This document shows, in pieces, positions 53,401-62,110 of a stretch of DNA of 64,000 nt (position 1 is its first letter; each line of letters starts with the position of its first letter). The stretch lies in the IMG/VR virus record IMGVR_UViG_3300020317_000002, positions 1 to 64,000 of that record. One strand, given 5' to 3'. The translations under genes and the position numbers were made by a program. The notes under the pieces are model-generated. The model was not told the DNA's origin and ran no database searches. It was given only the letters and a program-made list of their open reading frames with translations. This DNA comes from a virus.

Positions 53401-53885
53401 ATCCATGTCATGTTGAAGGTACTGTAATTAGCATGGTAAATGGAACTACTAAATTTGTTGAAAACTTAAAAGTTGGAGATGTATTAGATTCATTTGATAT
53501 AAAGGGATTAAGCGATAGTGGTGAATGGAGAAATTTTAAAACCAATGCAATGGAATTTAGAGCTCCTAAATCATCTGCTAAAATAGTTAGAATAATAAAA
53601 GGAACTTATAAGAACTATCAGGATATTAATGACGGATTAACTAAAATAACAAACGAACACCCCATATTAATTAAAAGACCAGATGGAGAAATATTCTTTA
53701 AACAGGCTCTTTATATTGATACAACTGACATGATATATGTTAATGAAAAATGGACAAGGGTCGAATCAAACGAAACTGTTAATAAAAACGTTAATACATA
53801 TTCGATTGATGTCGAAAATGAAGATGTCTATGTAGCAGACGGTATTTTATGCCATAACATTGAAGAAGAGAAAATATCTGGTTAA
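50421..53885 (+). CDS. Collagen-containing tail fibre with C-terminal Hint domain
   Basis: 1154 aa. An N-terminal anchor (LDKINFNF) leads to 13 or so Gly-X-Y triplets at about 39-75. A tail-collar type motif GWYLCNG lies near 350. Residues 996-1146 are a Hint (hedgehog/intein) self-processing domain: C996 at the start (CHVEGTVIS), block B TNEHP (T1077, H1080), and the end VYVADGILCHN (H1145, N1146). Only eight residues follow, and the next one is Ile, not Cys, Ser or Thr. Splicing is therefore not expected; cleavage before C996 or attack by another nucleophile is. The fibre probably releases or transfers its C-terminus after folding. Confidence 0.85.
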   Translation: MNIRIKELFKSDLDPNSNEWWSKDKLDKINFNFKLMRNGGPSGPTGIEGVNGAEGEKGDQGPQGPDGPQGPQGMIGPESSGTWKSAMLASDQKLIYPSVPFNGTIVSILGASAHVDQNGDLLSPYYKETSTSPVNAQGPGALNIITEAPASTDPGSPSVPLISDQKSITLMQDNDLSRAFDMGLESYTNNNTNDSVFLGIGPHDNTVFNSNKFHIKFDSDNIFNFGSSEVFTNILGVDSNIKWNLTVDASTNPSHTIEFKVGEIKYMNHSPSLNKILKSIDTQGTVEWENVSSMFQVLPIGSIIRIPRNTFFSEDNFYLADPITSFNSLSTNNDVRTNFGAGKPDGGFAGWYLCNGEKWGDGGQLEYDTPNLNGFSWSITNIPGNTGGISTLEMGGDTTYNGNIVFSGGVSSLGPAPGFSANTIGHTNSSPSPEVFLMSAEAEPTDDNHIIMGEQISIIYLQKYDHEWRTYDSNNSYSPIDLQYHAMTGDIDTNTVASGSYTNIDIAMQYATTLDPETIQWSADGAPSDGAQLDAYWNTDSNFTAGDIRCYKNGQELSDGWLARNSGGPNGWGYARQYINGVGISPLPPLLTEPRECWMLYTEDVNGVDGTLASLNIAQGGGQTITVPESVVENNTDAALDLQKVYISNSIINHENVGSSFGVTSTEFQDYESTSHIWKKNNGSNTINQLTNGWYRSLPYTASYADDLGTIIPAGLFLAYRKYWSANANEFKGDVIKSKYVPWSTNDLALASGSGSTSAACTANGGNDIFFSSDMFSIGDNTSAYAVTNLSSIGTPNSSNGQIDWSTNQIYVREDQSSYSNSMFNDDKGEYPLRLVKSDTYIPGTASSLKIADWTGDATINYSGPHYKTVNQNSTAPALTPVECPSTGNLNGLPIFDWDDTNSSNTLTYNGIDTGQIYFNVTNISLISLDNTNFSVEDPAGLNTSNTSYTAGDDYVTVNTLGGFTGSTETLTVDFTYSQLLSSSSDDSINISFNPCHVEGTVISMVNGTTKFVENLKVGDVLDSFDIKGLSDSGEWRNFKTNAMEFRAPKSSAKIVRIIKGTYKNYQDINDGLTKITNEHPILIKRPDGEIFFKQALYIDTTDMIYVNEKWTRVESNETVNKNVNTYSIDVENEDVYVADGILCHNIEEEKISG

Positions 53886-53906
53886 TAACCGGTTCTAGAA
53901 ATTAAA

Positions 53907-53915
53907 GATATATAG
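53907..53915 (+). promoter_or_regulatory. GATATATAG element
   Basis: Ends 22 bases before the ATG at 53938, within a 52-base gap between two paralogous fibre genes. Confidence 0.45.
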
Positions 53916-53937
53916 TAAATAAATAAAGATTTAAATA

Positions 53938-56900
53938 ATGCCGATACCTATTAATTTAAAGCAGATTTTACAATCTGATACGCAGCAGGAAAAGCTAGAT
54001 AAGGTTAATTATAACTTTGATCAATTAGTTGCCAATGGAGGTGGACCCATGGGAGTCGCTGGAGATATTGGTGAAACGGGATTACAAGGTGTTACCGGAG
54101 ATCAGGGCCCACAGGGTATACTCGGTACACAAGGTACACAAGGACCGGCTGATGAGTCAAATGAATCTCTATGGAAAGCCGGTGGTAGCTGGAGTATTGG
54201 TAGCCTTAATGTCAAAACCATAATTCCTATTCATGACGTTACATCAACCAACAATAATCCTCCCACGAATATAATATTAGGATTAGCAAACAATGACGCC
54301 GAATATGCTGACCCGGCACAACAGTCCGCATTTTCACATGGTGTTTTATTAATTAATAGGAATTCTAACTATCACAATTCCAATATTAGATTATTCGCTG
54401 AAGCAAATTTTAATGACTATTTAGATATAATACTAACACATGAAGCGGGCCTGGCTGCCGGAACCGATAAGAGTGTACTTGAATTTAAATTTAACAATTC
54501 TACCCAGAATTCAGAATACAGATGGAATGCAGATAAGTATATAATTAACGATGTCAATGGAAATGAAATGATGTCAATGGATTCTATCGTTGGAACTACA
54601 TTTACTGGATCCTTTCTTTCTAATAGCGATGCAGTGTTTACTGGTAGTATTTTTAGAATTAACAATGGAACGGGAACCCCGGCAATTGATCCGGATGTAG
54701 ATAAGATCGCGGTAGCATTAGATACTGACGGGACAATAGGTTTTAAAACAGCTGTAGAAATAGGAGCAGGTGTTCCGGTTGGAACAATAATATCTTTTCA
54801 TCATGACACATATATTGACGTTAGTAACTTTACACAAACTCAAACAATAGATTTAAATGTTGATCCAAGTACAATAAATATCACAGTTGGAAGAGGAATT
54901 GCAGGTACACAATATGAAGGATGGTATTTATGTAATGGCCAAACTTGGAAAAATAACGATAGGCAATATACGGTTCCTAACTTAAATTCATTTTCAGTTA
55001 ATTTTTCAACAAGTATAGGTTCGATAACTTCACCGCCTAGCGTTGCAACTCCTAATTTATTAGGAGGAGGCGAATTTGAATTTAGCCAAAACGCTACAAC
55101 GGTTTCATATACAATAGATGTTGATTCAACAAATGCATGGCTTCATACGGCCCCAATGGGACCAGGTTCAGACTATAAAGTAATTAAAACTCCTCAATTA
55201 ATATATTTAGGAGACATTGATCTATGGTATAATGTTTTGCCACATCCACCTGTTTCAGTTGGATTCTATAGCGCTGGCAAGGCTGATATTTTAGCAGTCA
55301 ATAATAGCTGGAACAGCTGGGCCAAACCATCATCAGCCCCTGTTAATAGCCAGTTTGAGTTCGTGAACACTCAATTGAGAATGGACACATTTGATAGTAA
55401 CTTAACATATCCCGGACTGACCAAAAATCTAATTAACAGAATAGATCCAGTCCTTATATTGGATGATGATGAATTAGATTTTAGCGCAAGTGGTGTTAAT
55501 ATAATAGGAGAAAATGAGCTGGTATACGGACAAGATGCCGTTTTAACAATTCAAGTAAAGGCGAAACCATACTATGTTGCCCCGAGTGGACAGAATCAAA
55601 TACAATCACAATATGCATCGCTTTATCACTATTCGTGGTTCGTTAATTGGAATGAATATAGATTGCCGAACCCCGCTCAACCTACGGGAGGTAGCTATAC
55701 TCCACCAGATCCTCTATTCGTGACAGGTGAATGGAATGATAGAGGTGAATGGGATGCATCAGCTGTCTATTACGCCGGTGATGTTTTTTGGTATGCCTAT
55801 GATTGGTATACTATAAATCCAATGTTAGCGTATGTTGGTGGATTTGGAAGCGGAACCGCAATAGTAGGTGATATATACGGAAATACAGGGACTCCCAATT
55901 ACAACGTTACTAATCCTATTGGGAGCCAGTTATCCCATTCGTCATGGGCAGGTATGGCTAATTATGAAGGCATTGTGGGCTATTACGTAAAATTACCGGA
56001 TTCTAGTGAATTTACTACACCGACGACACCATATTCTTCTTTCATGAACGCGAGTCCATTTGGAAATAGTGGCACATCTACTCACCCTAACCAAAATGGA
56101 TACGGAATGGGATTAAGCAAGTTTGAAGGATGCTACGATAAATATAGAACGAGCGTCCCGCCACAAGGATCTACTACAGATGAATGGTACGATACCGAAA
56201 CCGGAACACCAATATACCCACCTGGAATACAATGGCAGACGGGAGACCCTTTAAATAGTCGTAAGGGAATATATACACAGCCGATGCAGGTTGCAATCGA
56301 TCCTGTTGCGAATGACGGGATTTCGGCAGCAAATCAGGTATTGTTACCTGTAGTGAATACGTTTAATATATCAGAGATTCAATCACAATATCCCGGCTTA
56401 AATATTACAGCCAATGATACAGTACAATACCTAGATCCATATTCTTATGATGAAACATCTGATCACTGGACGGCAATTCAATACACGGGAGCAAAGACAA
56501 CAAATGGAGTTACATCGAATCCAAAGGGACCTTATTATTATGGTTTTAAAACAAACACGGGAAATCCTTCTACTGACAAATATATGGCAACACAAGGAGG
56601 ATATGATGTAAATCTTAGTGGTACAAATGCTACATCTCCATCGAATGGAGCCTTAAATGTACATGCATGGAGATATGGACAAGAAGATACTATGTTTAGA
56701 AGATACCAGACAATTGAGTTTAAAGTTATTTTAGATTCATCTGTGGTTGATCAAATTCTAAATTATAGTGATGCGAACCCCGGCGAAAATATAAAACTTC
56801 TATTAGGACACTATTTATATGCCGTTGGAGATGGACAAGAACAGGACTATTGGGATTATGCTCCTGGTAATATACAACCGCTCGGTGGAAATAATAAACG

Positions 56901-57270
56901 CAATACACAAGCCACGGTCAACCCAAATTTTGGCACACCAAACGCTCTAACTACAACCTCAAGTGGCACCGCTGCTTTTCTAGTAAGTGATTATGTTGGA
57001 GGCGCAGGAAGTGGTTCCGACACCGTACCGTATAACATATCTCCAAATACTGCAGCACCTACTGTTGTAGCGGGTACTTGGGCTTTGTATTTTACGATTA
57101 CAGTAGGTGCCCCTGATGCTAATGGAAATGGAATTATTACTTTAAATAGTGTTATGCCATGTACTAATAACAACGCATTCAGTAATCCTATAAGCTTTAC
57201 AATAGAACATCCTTCTGATTCTAGTTTAACAGTAACATATAACGGGTATTATACTAAGGCTCCATGTTAA
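53938..57270 (+). CDS. Collagen-containing tail fibre, paralogue of the Hint fibre
   Basis: 1110 aa. It shares with the protein at 50421 the anchor (LDKVNYNF followed by NGG), a short Gly-X-Y section (about 40-70) and the collar motif GWYLCNG near 328. Its distal part differs and has no Hint domain; it ends in beta sequence with SLTVTYNGYYTKAPC. Tandem paralogues with a shared base and different tips fit two alternative or co-assembled receptor-binding fibres. Confidence 0.75.
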   Translation: MPIPINLKQILQSDTQQEKLDKVNYNFDQLVANGGGPMGVAGDIGETGLQGVTGDQGPQGILGTQGTQGPADESNESLWKAGGSWSIGSLNVKTIIPIHDVTSTNNNPPTNIILGLANNDAEYADPAQQSAFSHGVLLINRNSNYHNSNIRLFAEANFNDYLDIILTHEAGLAAGTDKSVLEFKFNNSTQNSEYRWNADKYIINDVNGNEMMSMDSIVGTTFTGSFLSNSDAVFTGSIFRINNGTGTPAIDPDVDKIAVALDTDGTIGFKTAVEIGAGVPVGTIISFHHDTYIDVSNFTQTQTIDLNVDPSTINITVGRGIAGTQYEGWYLCNGQTWKNNDRQYTVPNLNSFSVNFSTSIGSITSPPSVATPNLLGGGEFEFSQNATTVSYTIDVDSTNAWLHTAPMGPGSDYKVIKTPQLIYLGDIDLWYNVLPHPPVSVGFYSAGKADILAVNNSWNSWAKPSSAPVNSQFEFVNTQLRMDTFDSNLTYPGLTKNLINRIDPVLILDDDELDFSASGVNIIGENELVYGQDAVLTIQVKAKPYYVAPSGQNQIQSQYASLYHYSWFVNWNEYRLPNPAQPTGGSYTPPDPLFVTGEWNDRGEWDASAVYYAGDVFWYAYDWYTINPMLAYVGGFGSGTAIVGDIYGNTGTPNYNVTNPIGSQLSHSSWAGMANYEGIVGYYVKLPDSSEFTTPTTPYSSFMNASPFGNSGTSTHPNQNGYGMGLSKFEGCYDKYRTSVPPQGSTTDEWYDTETGTPIYPPGIQWQTGDPLNSRKGIYTQPMQVAIDPVANDGISAANQVLLPVVNTFNISEIQSQYPGLNITANDTVQYLDPYSYDETSDHWTAIQYTGAKTTNGVTSNPKGPYYYGFKTNTGNPSTDKYMATQGGYDVNLSGTNATSPSNGALNVHAWRYGQEDTMFRRYQTIEFKVILDSSVVDQILNYSDANPGENIKLLLGHYLYAVGDGQEQDYWDYAPGNIQPLGGNNKRNTQATVNPNFGTPNALTTTSSGTAAFLVSDYVGGAGSGSDTVPYNISPNTAAPTVVAGTWALYFTITVGAPDANGNGIITLNSVMPCTNNNAFSNPISFTIEHPSDSSLTVTYNGYYTKAPC

Positions 57271-57282
57271 TAATATAAAAAT

Positions 57283-58104
57283 ATGAATATAATAAACACA
57301 TATAAACTTTACAAAAACGCAATTCTTTTCGGAGGACTTGCGATTTTGGTGTTCTGTCTTTTACAACAGTGTAACTCTAACCAAAACTTAAAAAGAGAAA
57401 TTATACAAGTTCAGAAGGTTTCTGATAGGAATCTTAATAATTATAAGGCAACGCAAGATACTATTATAATTGAAAAGAATAAAAATGAAGAACTAGTTTC
57501 TAGTATAAGATCCTTTGAGTACGATGTAAATACTTTAACTGAAAGCAATAAAAAACTAGTTTCTAAGTATGCTAATCAATTAAACATTAATAACGAATTA
57601 GAAAATGTTAATAGTTTACTTTCAACAACGTTAAACGTAAAAGACTCTATAATAAACGCAAATGGAGTTGTAACAGTAGATACTGATTCTATAAACAATA
57701 TAGATACAATAACAGTAGACGTCGATGACAAATATGAATTTGATAAATATAATTGGAGAAGATTCCAAGGAAGTATCTCTATTTTAAGGGATAGTACAAA
57801 TTATAATTTATTTTCATCAAGATTCGATATTGTACAGGGAATAGGATTAAGTGCTGCGATAATCAACGAAGAAGGATTTGACATACTTAAAATTACAACT
57901 CCATATAAGGGAGTAACTTTTACTAATATAGAAAATATAAACTTAGTTAACGATAGATTAAATAATAAATATGAGAAAAAAGCAGGGTGGTCTATTGGTA
58001 TCGGATTTCAGTATGGAATTAATTTGAATAATAATCAGGTTATAAGTACAGGTCCTGCAATAGGTATAGGAGTATACTGGTCCCCTAAATTTCTTAGATT
58101 TTAA
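57283..58104 (+). CDS. Membrane-anchored coiled-coil protein, spanin candidate
   Basis: 273 aa. One transmembrane helix at about 13-30 (AILFGGLAILVFCLLQQC), a long coiled coil (about 33-125), then a beta domain ending GPAIGIGVYWSPKFLRF with a terminal Phe as in outer-membrane proteins. The layout (inner-membrane anchor, periplasmic rod, possible outer-membrane end) suits a one-part spanin that fuses both membranes in lysis. A structural role is also possible given the surrounding fibre genes. No endolysin or holin is recognised nearby. Confidence 0.55.
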   Translation: MNIINTYKLYKNAILFGGLAILVFCLLQQCNSNQNLKREIIQVQKVSDRNLNNYKATQDTIIIEKNKNEELVSSIRSFEYDVNTLTESNKKLVSKYANQLNINNELENVNSLLSTTLNVKDSIINANGVVTVDTDSINNIDTITVDVDDKYEFDKYNWRRFQGSISILRDSTNYNLFSSRFDIVQGIGLSAAIINEEGFDILKITTPYKGVTFTNIENINLVNDRLNNKYEKKAGWSIGIGFQYGINLNNNQVISTGPAIGIGVYWSPKFLRF

Positions 58105-58119
58105 AATAATAAATAAACA

Positions 58120-60180
58120 ATGGCACAATCATCCAAATTCTTAAGACTAGATGACGACATTCTAATGGAGTTCATGTATCATGATCAAAATGTTGATTAT
58201 GTAGATGATGCAAAAATAGAAAACGACGACAACGGAAGTCAATTTAAATTTTTAAACACAGAGGCGTCTAATGATTCAGCCTCTAGATTCTTAATTCATG
58301 AATTAGGAGCAGACGTTGTTAACTTCAGTGTAAAGGTACAAGATGGTTATGTTTTTATTAATGACTTTGCATCCAGACAATTAGTTCTTAAAAACGGCAA
58401 AACTTATAAATTTAATTTATCAGATTCTACAATAGACAATATAGCTGGATTCACAATAAACGGTTCAACTACTCAATTAATCGGTAACACATACATATAT
58501 ACTCCTGGTGCTAATGGGAGATTTGAATATAAATATGAAAATTTAGCAGGTGATGATGCTAGAGGTGGAGAAATAAATGTAGGAAATAGAGCTAATCCTT
58601 TATTTGCTGAACCGGAACAAGAAACTGGAAATAGTATTAAAACAGCTGTCGGAGAGGTAGGAAGATATTATGGAGTTCCATCTGTATACGAAGGAAAATG
58701 GGCTCTATTGAAAAATGATTTAGCATATTTAGATAACTCGGAATGGAATGGAACTGATTCTTCGTTAGCAAACGTAAGCGACAATATAGTCGGAGATGTA
58801 TGGTATGATACGATTAGGTTACATTTAAAAACAGGATTTTCATTTGCCGCAAGAGGTAAAGAAGGTTTCATGTTTCAAGTTAAAGTTAAAAGAGAAACAG
58901 GTGTTTATAATTATTTTACATCGATAGTATACTTAAATCATTCTAATTTTGAAATAAGTAATCCTAATTCATTTGTATTAGGAGATACTTCATATTCTAA
59001 ATACATACAAATCAAAGTGCCTTCTTTAATTCATTTTGATGATTCTACTAAAAACGAAGATTTTCACGATGCTTTCTTTGGAACAAATGAAGATGCAATA
59101 CTTAATTCAGCGAACTATGAAATAAGTTTAAAACTCATTAATACTATTTCTGAAGAAAACGGAATTGAATATATTAATGTAGAAGATACTATAGATACTA
59201 CCGTTGCAAGAGAAGATGAATATCTGGATATAGCGGCTAATATAGAGGAAGTAGAAGATATGGATTATTTTCAAGTGTATGGAACCAAGGATGGTTCTAA
59301 ACAGGGTTTTGAAAATTACATAAATGGAAGAATACAAACTTCAAGTGATGATATTATTATCTTTCATGATATAGAAGTTAGTGAACAGATAGGTTTAGAT
59401 TTCCTAGATACATCTTCTATGACGTTTACTCAAACTGCGAATTATGAAGCTCCAATTCCATTTAGACCTATAATATTTAATGCTGATATATCTAGTTCTT
59501 TTTATATTAGACATACGATGAGAATTTATAACGAAACTGATAATACCCAAATTATTAAGGTTGCTACAATGACAGCATATAACCCTAAGAAATATGGAAC
59601 CAGGATGGAAAAGATTAATCTTAGAAACGTAGATCCCACTATCATTTATAATAAATTACCTAACACTACGGTAAATAGAGAATTAAATCAATTTGTTAAT
59701 TCTATTAGACCAAGTGTCGGAGAAACTAAATATGTTCCAGTCGCCTTAGATACTTATGGTATATTAGCGTCTGCAACTAATGTTTCAACTGATTTAACGG
59801 AAGCAGGTGAATTAGATAATATTAAATTCTTTAAAGAAGGTGAAGCTATTATAAAATTATCAATAGTATCTGATAACTTTGTAAAATTTAATATTGCACA
59901 AGCATACGGAGATGATAAAAAAGCAGTGTCACTGGTAAGTGCAGAAAATATAGTATTGATAATTAAGAGCAGATCCAACGAAAAAAGAATATTCCATGAT
60001 CCATCGTTTCCTAATATAGATTTAGGATTAGGAGAAGTATTCTTCAAAATACCTAAAGCGACGGCAGTCAGTTTTGATAAAAAAGATGGGCAAATGTATT
60101 TTCAAGATAAATTTTATATTAATATAAAGAACGGAGAAAGCGAATCTTTATTGTATCACGGAAAAGTAGAAATTGTATAA
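58120..60180 (+). CDS. Large virion structural protein
   Basis: 686 aa, beta-rich throughout (DVVNFSVKVQDGYVFINDFA; SSFYIRHTMRIYNETDNTQI), with GRYYGVPSVYEGKWALL in the middle. The C-terminal FYINIKNGESESLLYHGKVE resembles other baseplate wedge proteins in feel only. A gp8-like role is a guess from size and position; no family is recognised. Confidence 0.55.
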   Translation: MAQSSKFLRLDDDILMEFMYHDQNVDYVDDAKIENDDNGSQFKFLNTEASNDSASRFLIHELGADVVNFSVKVQDGYVFINDFASRQLVLKNGKTYKFNLSDSTIDNIAGFTINGSTTQLIGNTYIYTPGANGRFEYKYENLAGDDARGGEINVGNRANPLFAEPEQETGNSIKTAVGEVGRYYGVPSVYEGKWALLKNDLAYLDNSEWNGTDSSLANVSDNIVGDVWYDTIRLHLKTGFSFAARGKEGFMFQVKVKRETGVYNYFTSIVYLNHSNFEISNPNSFVLGDTSYSKYIQIKVPSLIHFDDSTKNEDFHDAFFGTNEDAILNSANYEISLKLINTISEENGIEYINVEDTIDTTVAREDEYLDIAANIEEVEDMDYFQVYGTKDGSKQGFENYINGRIQTSSDDIIIFHDIEVSEQIGLDFLDTSSMTFTQTANYEAPIPFRPIIFNADISSSFYIRHTMRIYNETDNTQIIKVATMTAYNPKKYGTRMEKINLRNVDPTIIYNKLPNTTVNRELNQFVNSIRPSVGETKYVPVALDTYGILASATNVSTDLTEAGELDNIKFFKEGEAIIKLSIVSDNFVKFNIAQAYGDDKKAVSLVSAENIVLIIKSRSNEKRIFHDPSFPNIDLGLGEVFFKIPKATAVSFDKKDGQMYFQDKFYINIKNGESESLLYHGKVEIV

Positions 60181-60737
60181 TGATATTAAATAGCAGAAAT
60201 AATTTATTTAACTTTAAGTTTCCTAGAACCTTTATTCCAAAGGAAGTAGCTGACAAGTACAGATCATATCTTGGCAAAATGCCAGGTAACATAATTGAAG
60301 AACCTATTGATTTTGTCAATTATTCTATACAGGGTTTAAGTTTGCCGGGAATCAATTTTGATCCAATATCGCAATCCCCGAATGATGGAACTATTACATA
60401 TCATAGAGGATCGATCCCTATTCAAAATACGATTGAACGTCAATTCTCTATAGAACTTCAATTATTAGACGGATATATTAATTATTGGATAATGCAAGAT
60501 ACTTTATTGTATTATTATTCTAAACAAGTCAGAGATCCATTTATTAATGATCTTAAGCTTCAAATAATGGATGCTGAGGGTATTCATTTGATGAGTGCAG
60601 TTTTCGAAAAACCTATTCTTAATTCGATATCAGAGTTAGAATTAAATATGTCTAGTAACATCGCAGATTTCTCTACATTTACGCTTAATTTTTACTATAA
60701 TAAATTTAATATCATCTCAGAGATAGACGGTAAATAA
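60180..60737 (+). CDS. Tail-tube-like or baseplate structural protein
   Basis: 185 aa. Opens with NLFNFKFPRTFIPKEVADKY, then IDFVNYSIQGLSLPGINFDP, QFSIELQLLDGYINYWIMQD and a final beta strand set. The strand pattern and size suit a tail-tube or tube-initiator fold (gp19/gp54 type), but without a decisive motif. The ATG overlaps the previous stop. Confidence 0.5.
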   Translation: MILNSRNNLFNFKFPRTFIPKEVADKYRSYLGKMPGNIIEEPIDFVNYSIQGLSLPGINFDPISQSPNDGTITYHRGSIPIQNTIERQFSIELQLLDGYINYWIMQDTLLYYYSKQVRDPFINDLKLQIMDAEGIHLMSAVFEKPILNSISELELNMSSNIADFSTFTLNFYYNKFNIISEIDGK

Positions 60738-60741
60738 ACGA

Positions 60742-60750
60742 GATATATAA
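60742..60750 (+). promoter_or_regulatory. GATATATAA element
   Basis: Ends 24 bases before the ATG at 60775, in the 37-base gap after the structural module. Confidence 0.45.
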
Positions 60751-60774
60751 TCCATAACAATATAGACCAATATA

Positions 60775-61143
60775 ATGAAAACATTTTTTGAATACCTAAG
60801 TGAAGAGAATATAACTAAAGAGGAAATTACTCTATTAGAAGAATCTCTACAGTCTGAATGGACTGACGAATTAGAACAAAAGGTTGATGCTGCATTAGAA
60901 GAATTTACTAAACAATATGCAAACGAAGACGGAACGTTTGATTTTGATAGATTCAATGAGGAATTAACAAATGAAGGTTTCTTAGGTTCTATATTCGGTG
61001 GCCTTACAGGATTTGCTTTAGGTAAAACAATTGGTAAAACAGTTGCTAAAGTTCTAGGAATTCAAAGGGGTATTTTTTACGATTTATTAACCTCAAGATT
61101 AGTTGGTGCCGGATTGGGTGCTGCTATCGGAAAATCATTCTAA
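60775..61143 (+). CDS. Capsid-targeting-like protein with glycine-zipper C-terminus
   Basis: 122 aa. MKTFFEYLSE matches the T4 peptide MKTYQEFIAE in length and pattern, with the protease cut expected after E10. Residues 11-76 are acidic and helical. The C-terminal 46 residues are hydrophobic and Gly-rich (GFLGSIFGGLTGFALGKTIG, LVGAGLGAAIGKSF), a glycine-zipper pattern typical of membrane insertion. A head-packaged protein that enters the host membrane on injection is inferred. It has its own GATATATA element. Confidence 0.75.
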   Translation: MKTFFEYLSEENITKEEITLLEESLQSEWTDELEQKVDAALEEFTKQYANEDGTFDFDRFNEELTNEGFLGSIFGGLTGFALGKTIGKTVAKVLGIQRGIFYDLLTSRLVGAGLGAAIGKSF

Positions 61144-61144
61144 T

Positions 61145-61810
61145 TTGAATTACGTATCAGTAGACTTCTCATTAAACTCACCCGGTATTTGTATATACCA
61201 GGACGACACTAACGAATATCATTTCATATCTTATATAAAGGAAGGACAGGGCACGAAGAAAGAGCGTGCATGGCAGGAAGATATATCACACCTCAAAGGA
61301 GTAACCTTATTGCATCAGCCAGATTGGCCTAAATCTTCAGAATATTCTAATGGAGAACTCTTAAAGATTAGAAGGTACATAGCAACTGCTGATACCCTAG
61401 TACAACTTATAATAGACATAACGCAAACTAAACAGGATTATATTATTTCTTTCGAAGGATCTTCTTATGGTTCTGCTATGGGAACTAATAATATTATAGA
61501 CATGGCAGCAGGTGCGGCTATTCTTAAAGAAAGAATGCTTTCAGACCTTGATGTACATGATATATTTACAATAGCTCCTACTTCTTTAAAGAAACATGCC
61601 GGTAAAGGTAACATGAATAAGTCTGCCCTATGGGATGTCTTTTTAAATAATGTTTTAGAAGATAAAATTTTAACTAAACACCCTATACATAATTTTTGTG
61701 TTAACGAAATTGGCCCATCTAAAAAGATACCCAAACCGTTTGACGACTTAGTCGACGCTTACTTTCTAACAGACTATGTAAGGACCCTTAAAGCTAACAC
61801 TGTGGAATAG
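61145..61810 (+). CDS. RuvC-like Holliday junction resolvase
   Basis: 221 aa from a TTG at 61145, one base after the upstream stop. The first strand of the RNase H fold begins at once (MNYVSVDFSL), so a GTG start at 61103, overlapping the previous gene by 41 bases, is unlikely. Catalytic acids are D7, E104 (ISFEGSSYGS), and D201 and D204 (KPFDDLVDAYFL); APTSLKKHAGKGNMNKSAL is the RuvC basic region. It resolves branched DNA before packaging, replacing T4 endonuclease VII. Next to gp32 and primase it forms a recombination and replication group. Confidence 0.83.
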   Translation: MNYVSVDFSLNSPGICIYQDDTNEYHFISYIKEGQGTKKERAWQEDISHLKGVTLLHQPDWPKSSEYSNGELLKIRRYIATADTLVQLIIDITQTKQDYIISFEGSSYGSAMGTNNIIDMAAGAAILKERMLSDLDVHDIFTIAPTSLKKHAGKGNMNKSALWDVFLNNVLEDKILTKHPIHNFCVNEIGPSKKIPKPFDDLVDAYFLTDYVRTLKANTVE

Positions 61811-61892
61811 ATTTACCACTGAGGCTTAAAGACTTAAATTATACTGCCTTTGGCCCATAAAGTTTCATAATAATAAAAAAAGATAGAATACA

Positions 61893-62084
61893 ATGAAAAA
61901 TAATACAATAGCATCAGGTAGATTACTATCCCTTAAGACTATTCTTACAGAGATGTTACACCAAGATAGAATAACAGAAACAGAAATGTTAGATATTTTA
62001 AGAAAGGCCGGCCTCGCTCGCCTTCCTGAATCCTCTTCCAAATGGATAGATGAAGAAGGTTCTACATATACTTCATTAGATTAA
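61893..62084 (+). CDS. Small unknown protein
   Basis: 63 aa, helical, with SLKTILTEMLHQDRITETEM and an end that is acidic and Ser-rich. The 82 bases upstream have no clear promoter. Function unknown. Confidence 0.6.
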   Translation: MKNNTIASGRLLSLKTILTEMLHQDRITETEMLDILRKAGLARLPESSSKWIDEEGSTYTSLD

Positions 62085-62110
62085 TATAGAAAGCCTGCCT
62101 GCCCGATACG

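Noticed and set aside
53406-53885. A true splicing intein in the fibre gene
   Set aside because: The residue after the terminal HN is Ile and only eight residues follow, so normal splicing is not expected; recorded as a Hint self-processing domain instead.
61103-61144. GTG start for the RuvC-like resolvase
   Set aside because: It overlaps the upstream gene by 41 bases and adds residues before the first strand of the fold. TTG at 61145 fits better, though it needs experimental support.
61811-61892. A tRNA or small RNA in the gap before 61893
   Set aside because: No cloverleaf or strong hairpin is visible; the gap is AT-rich and short.
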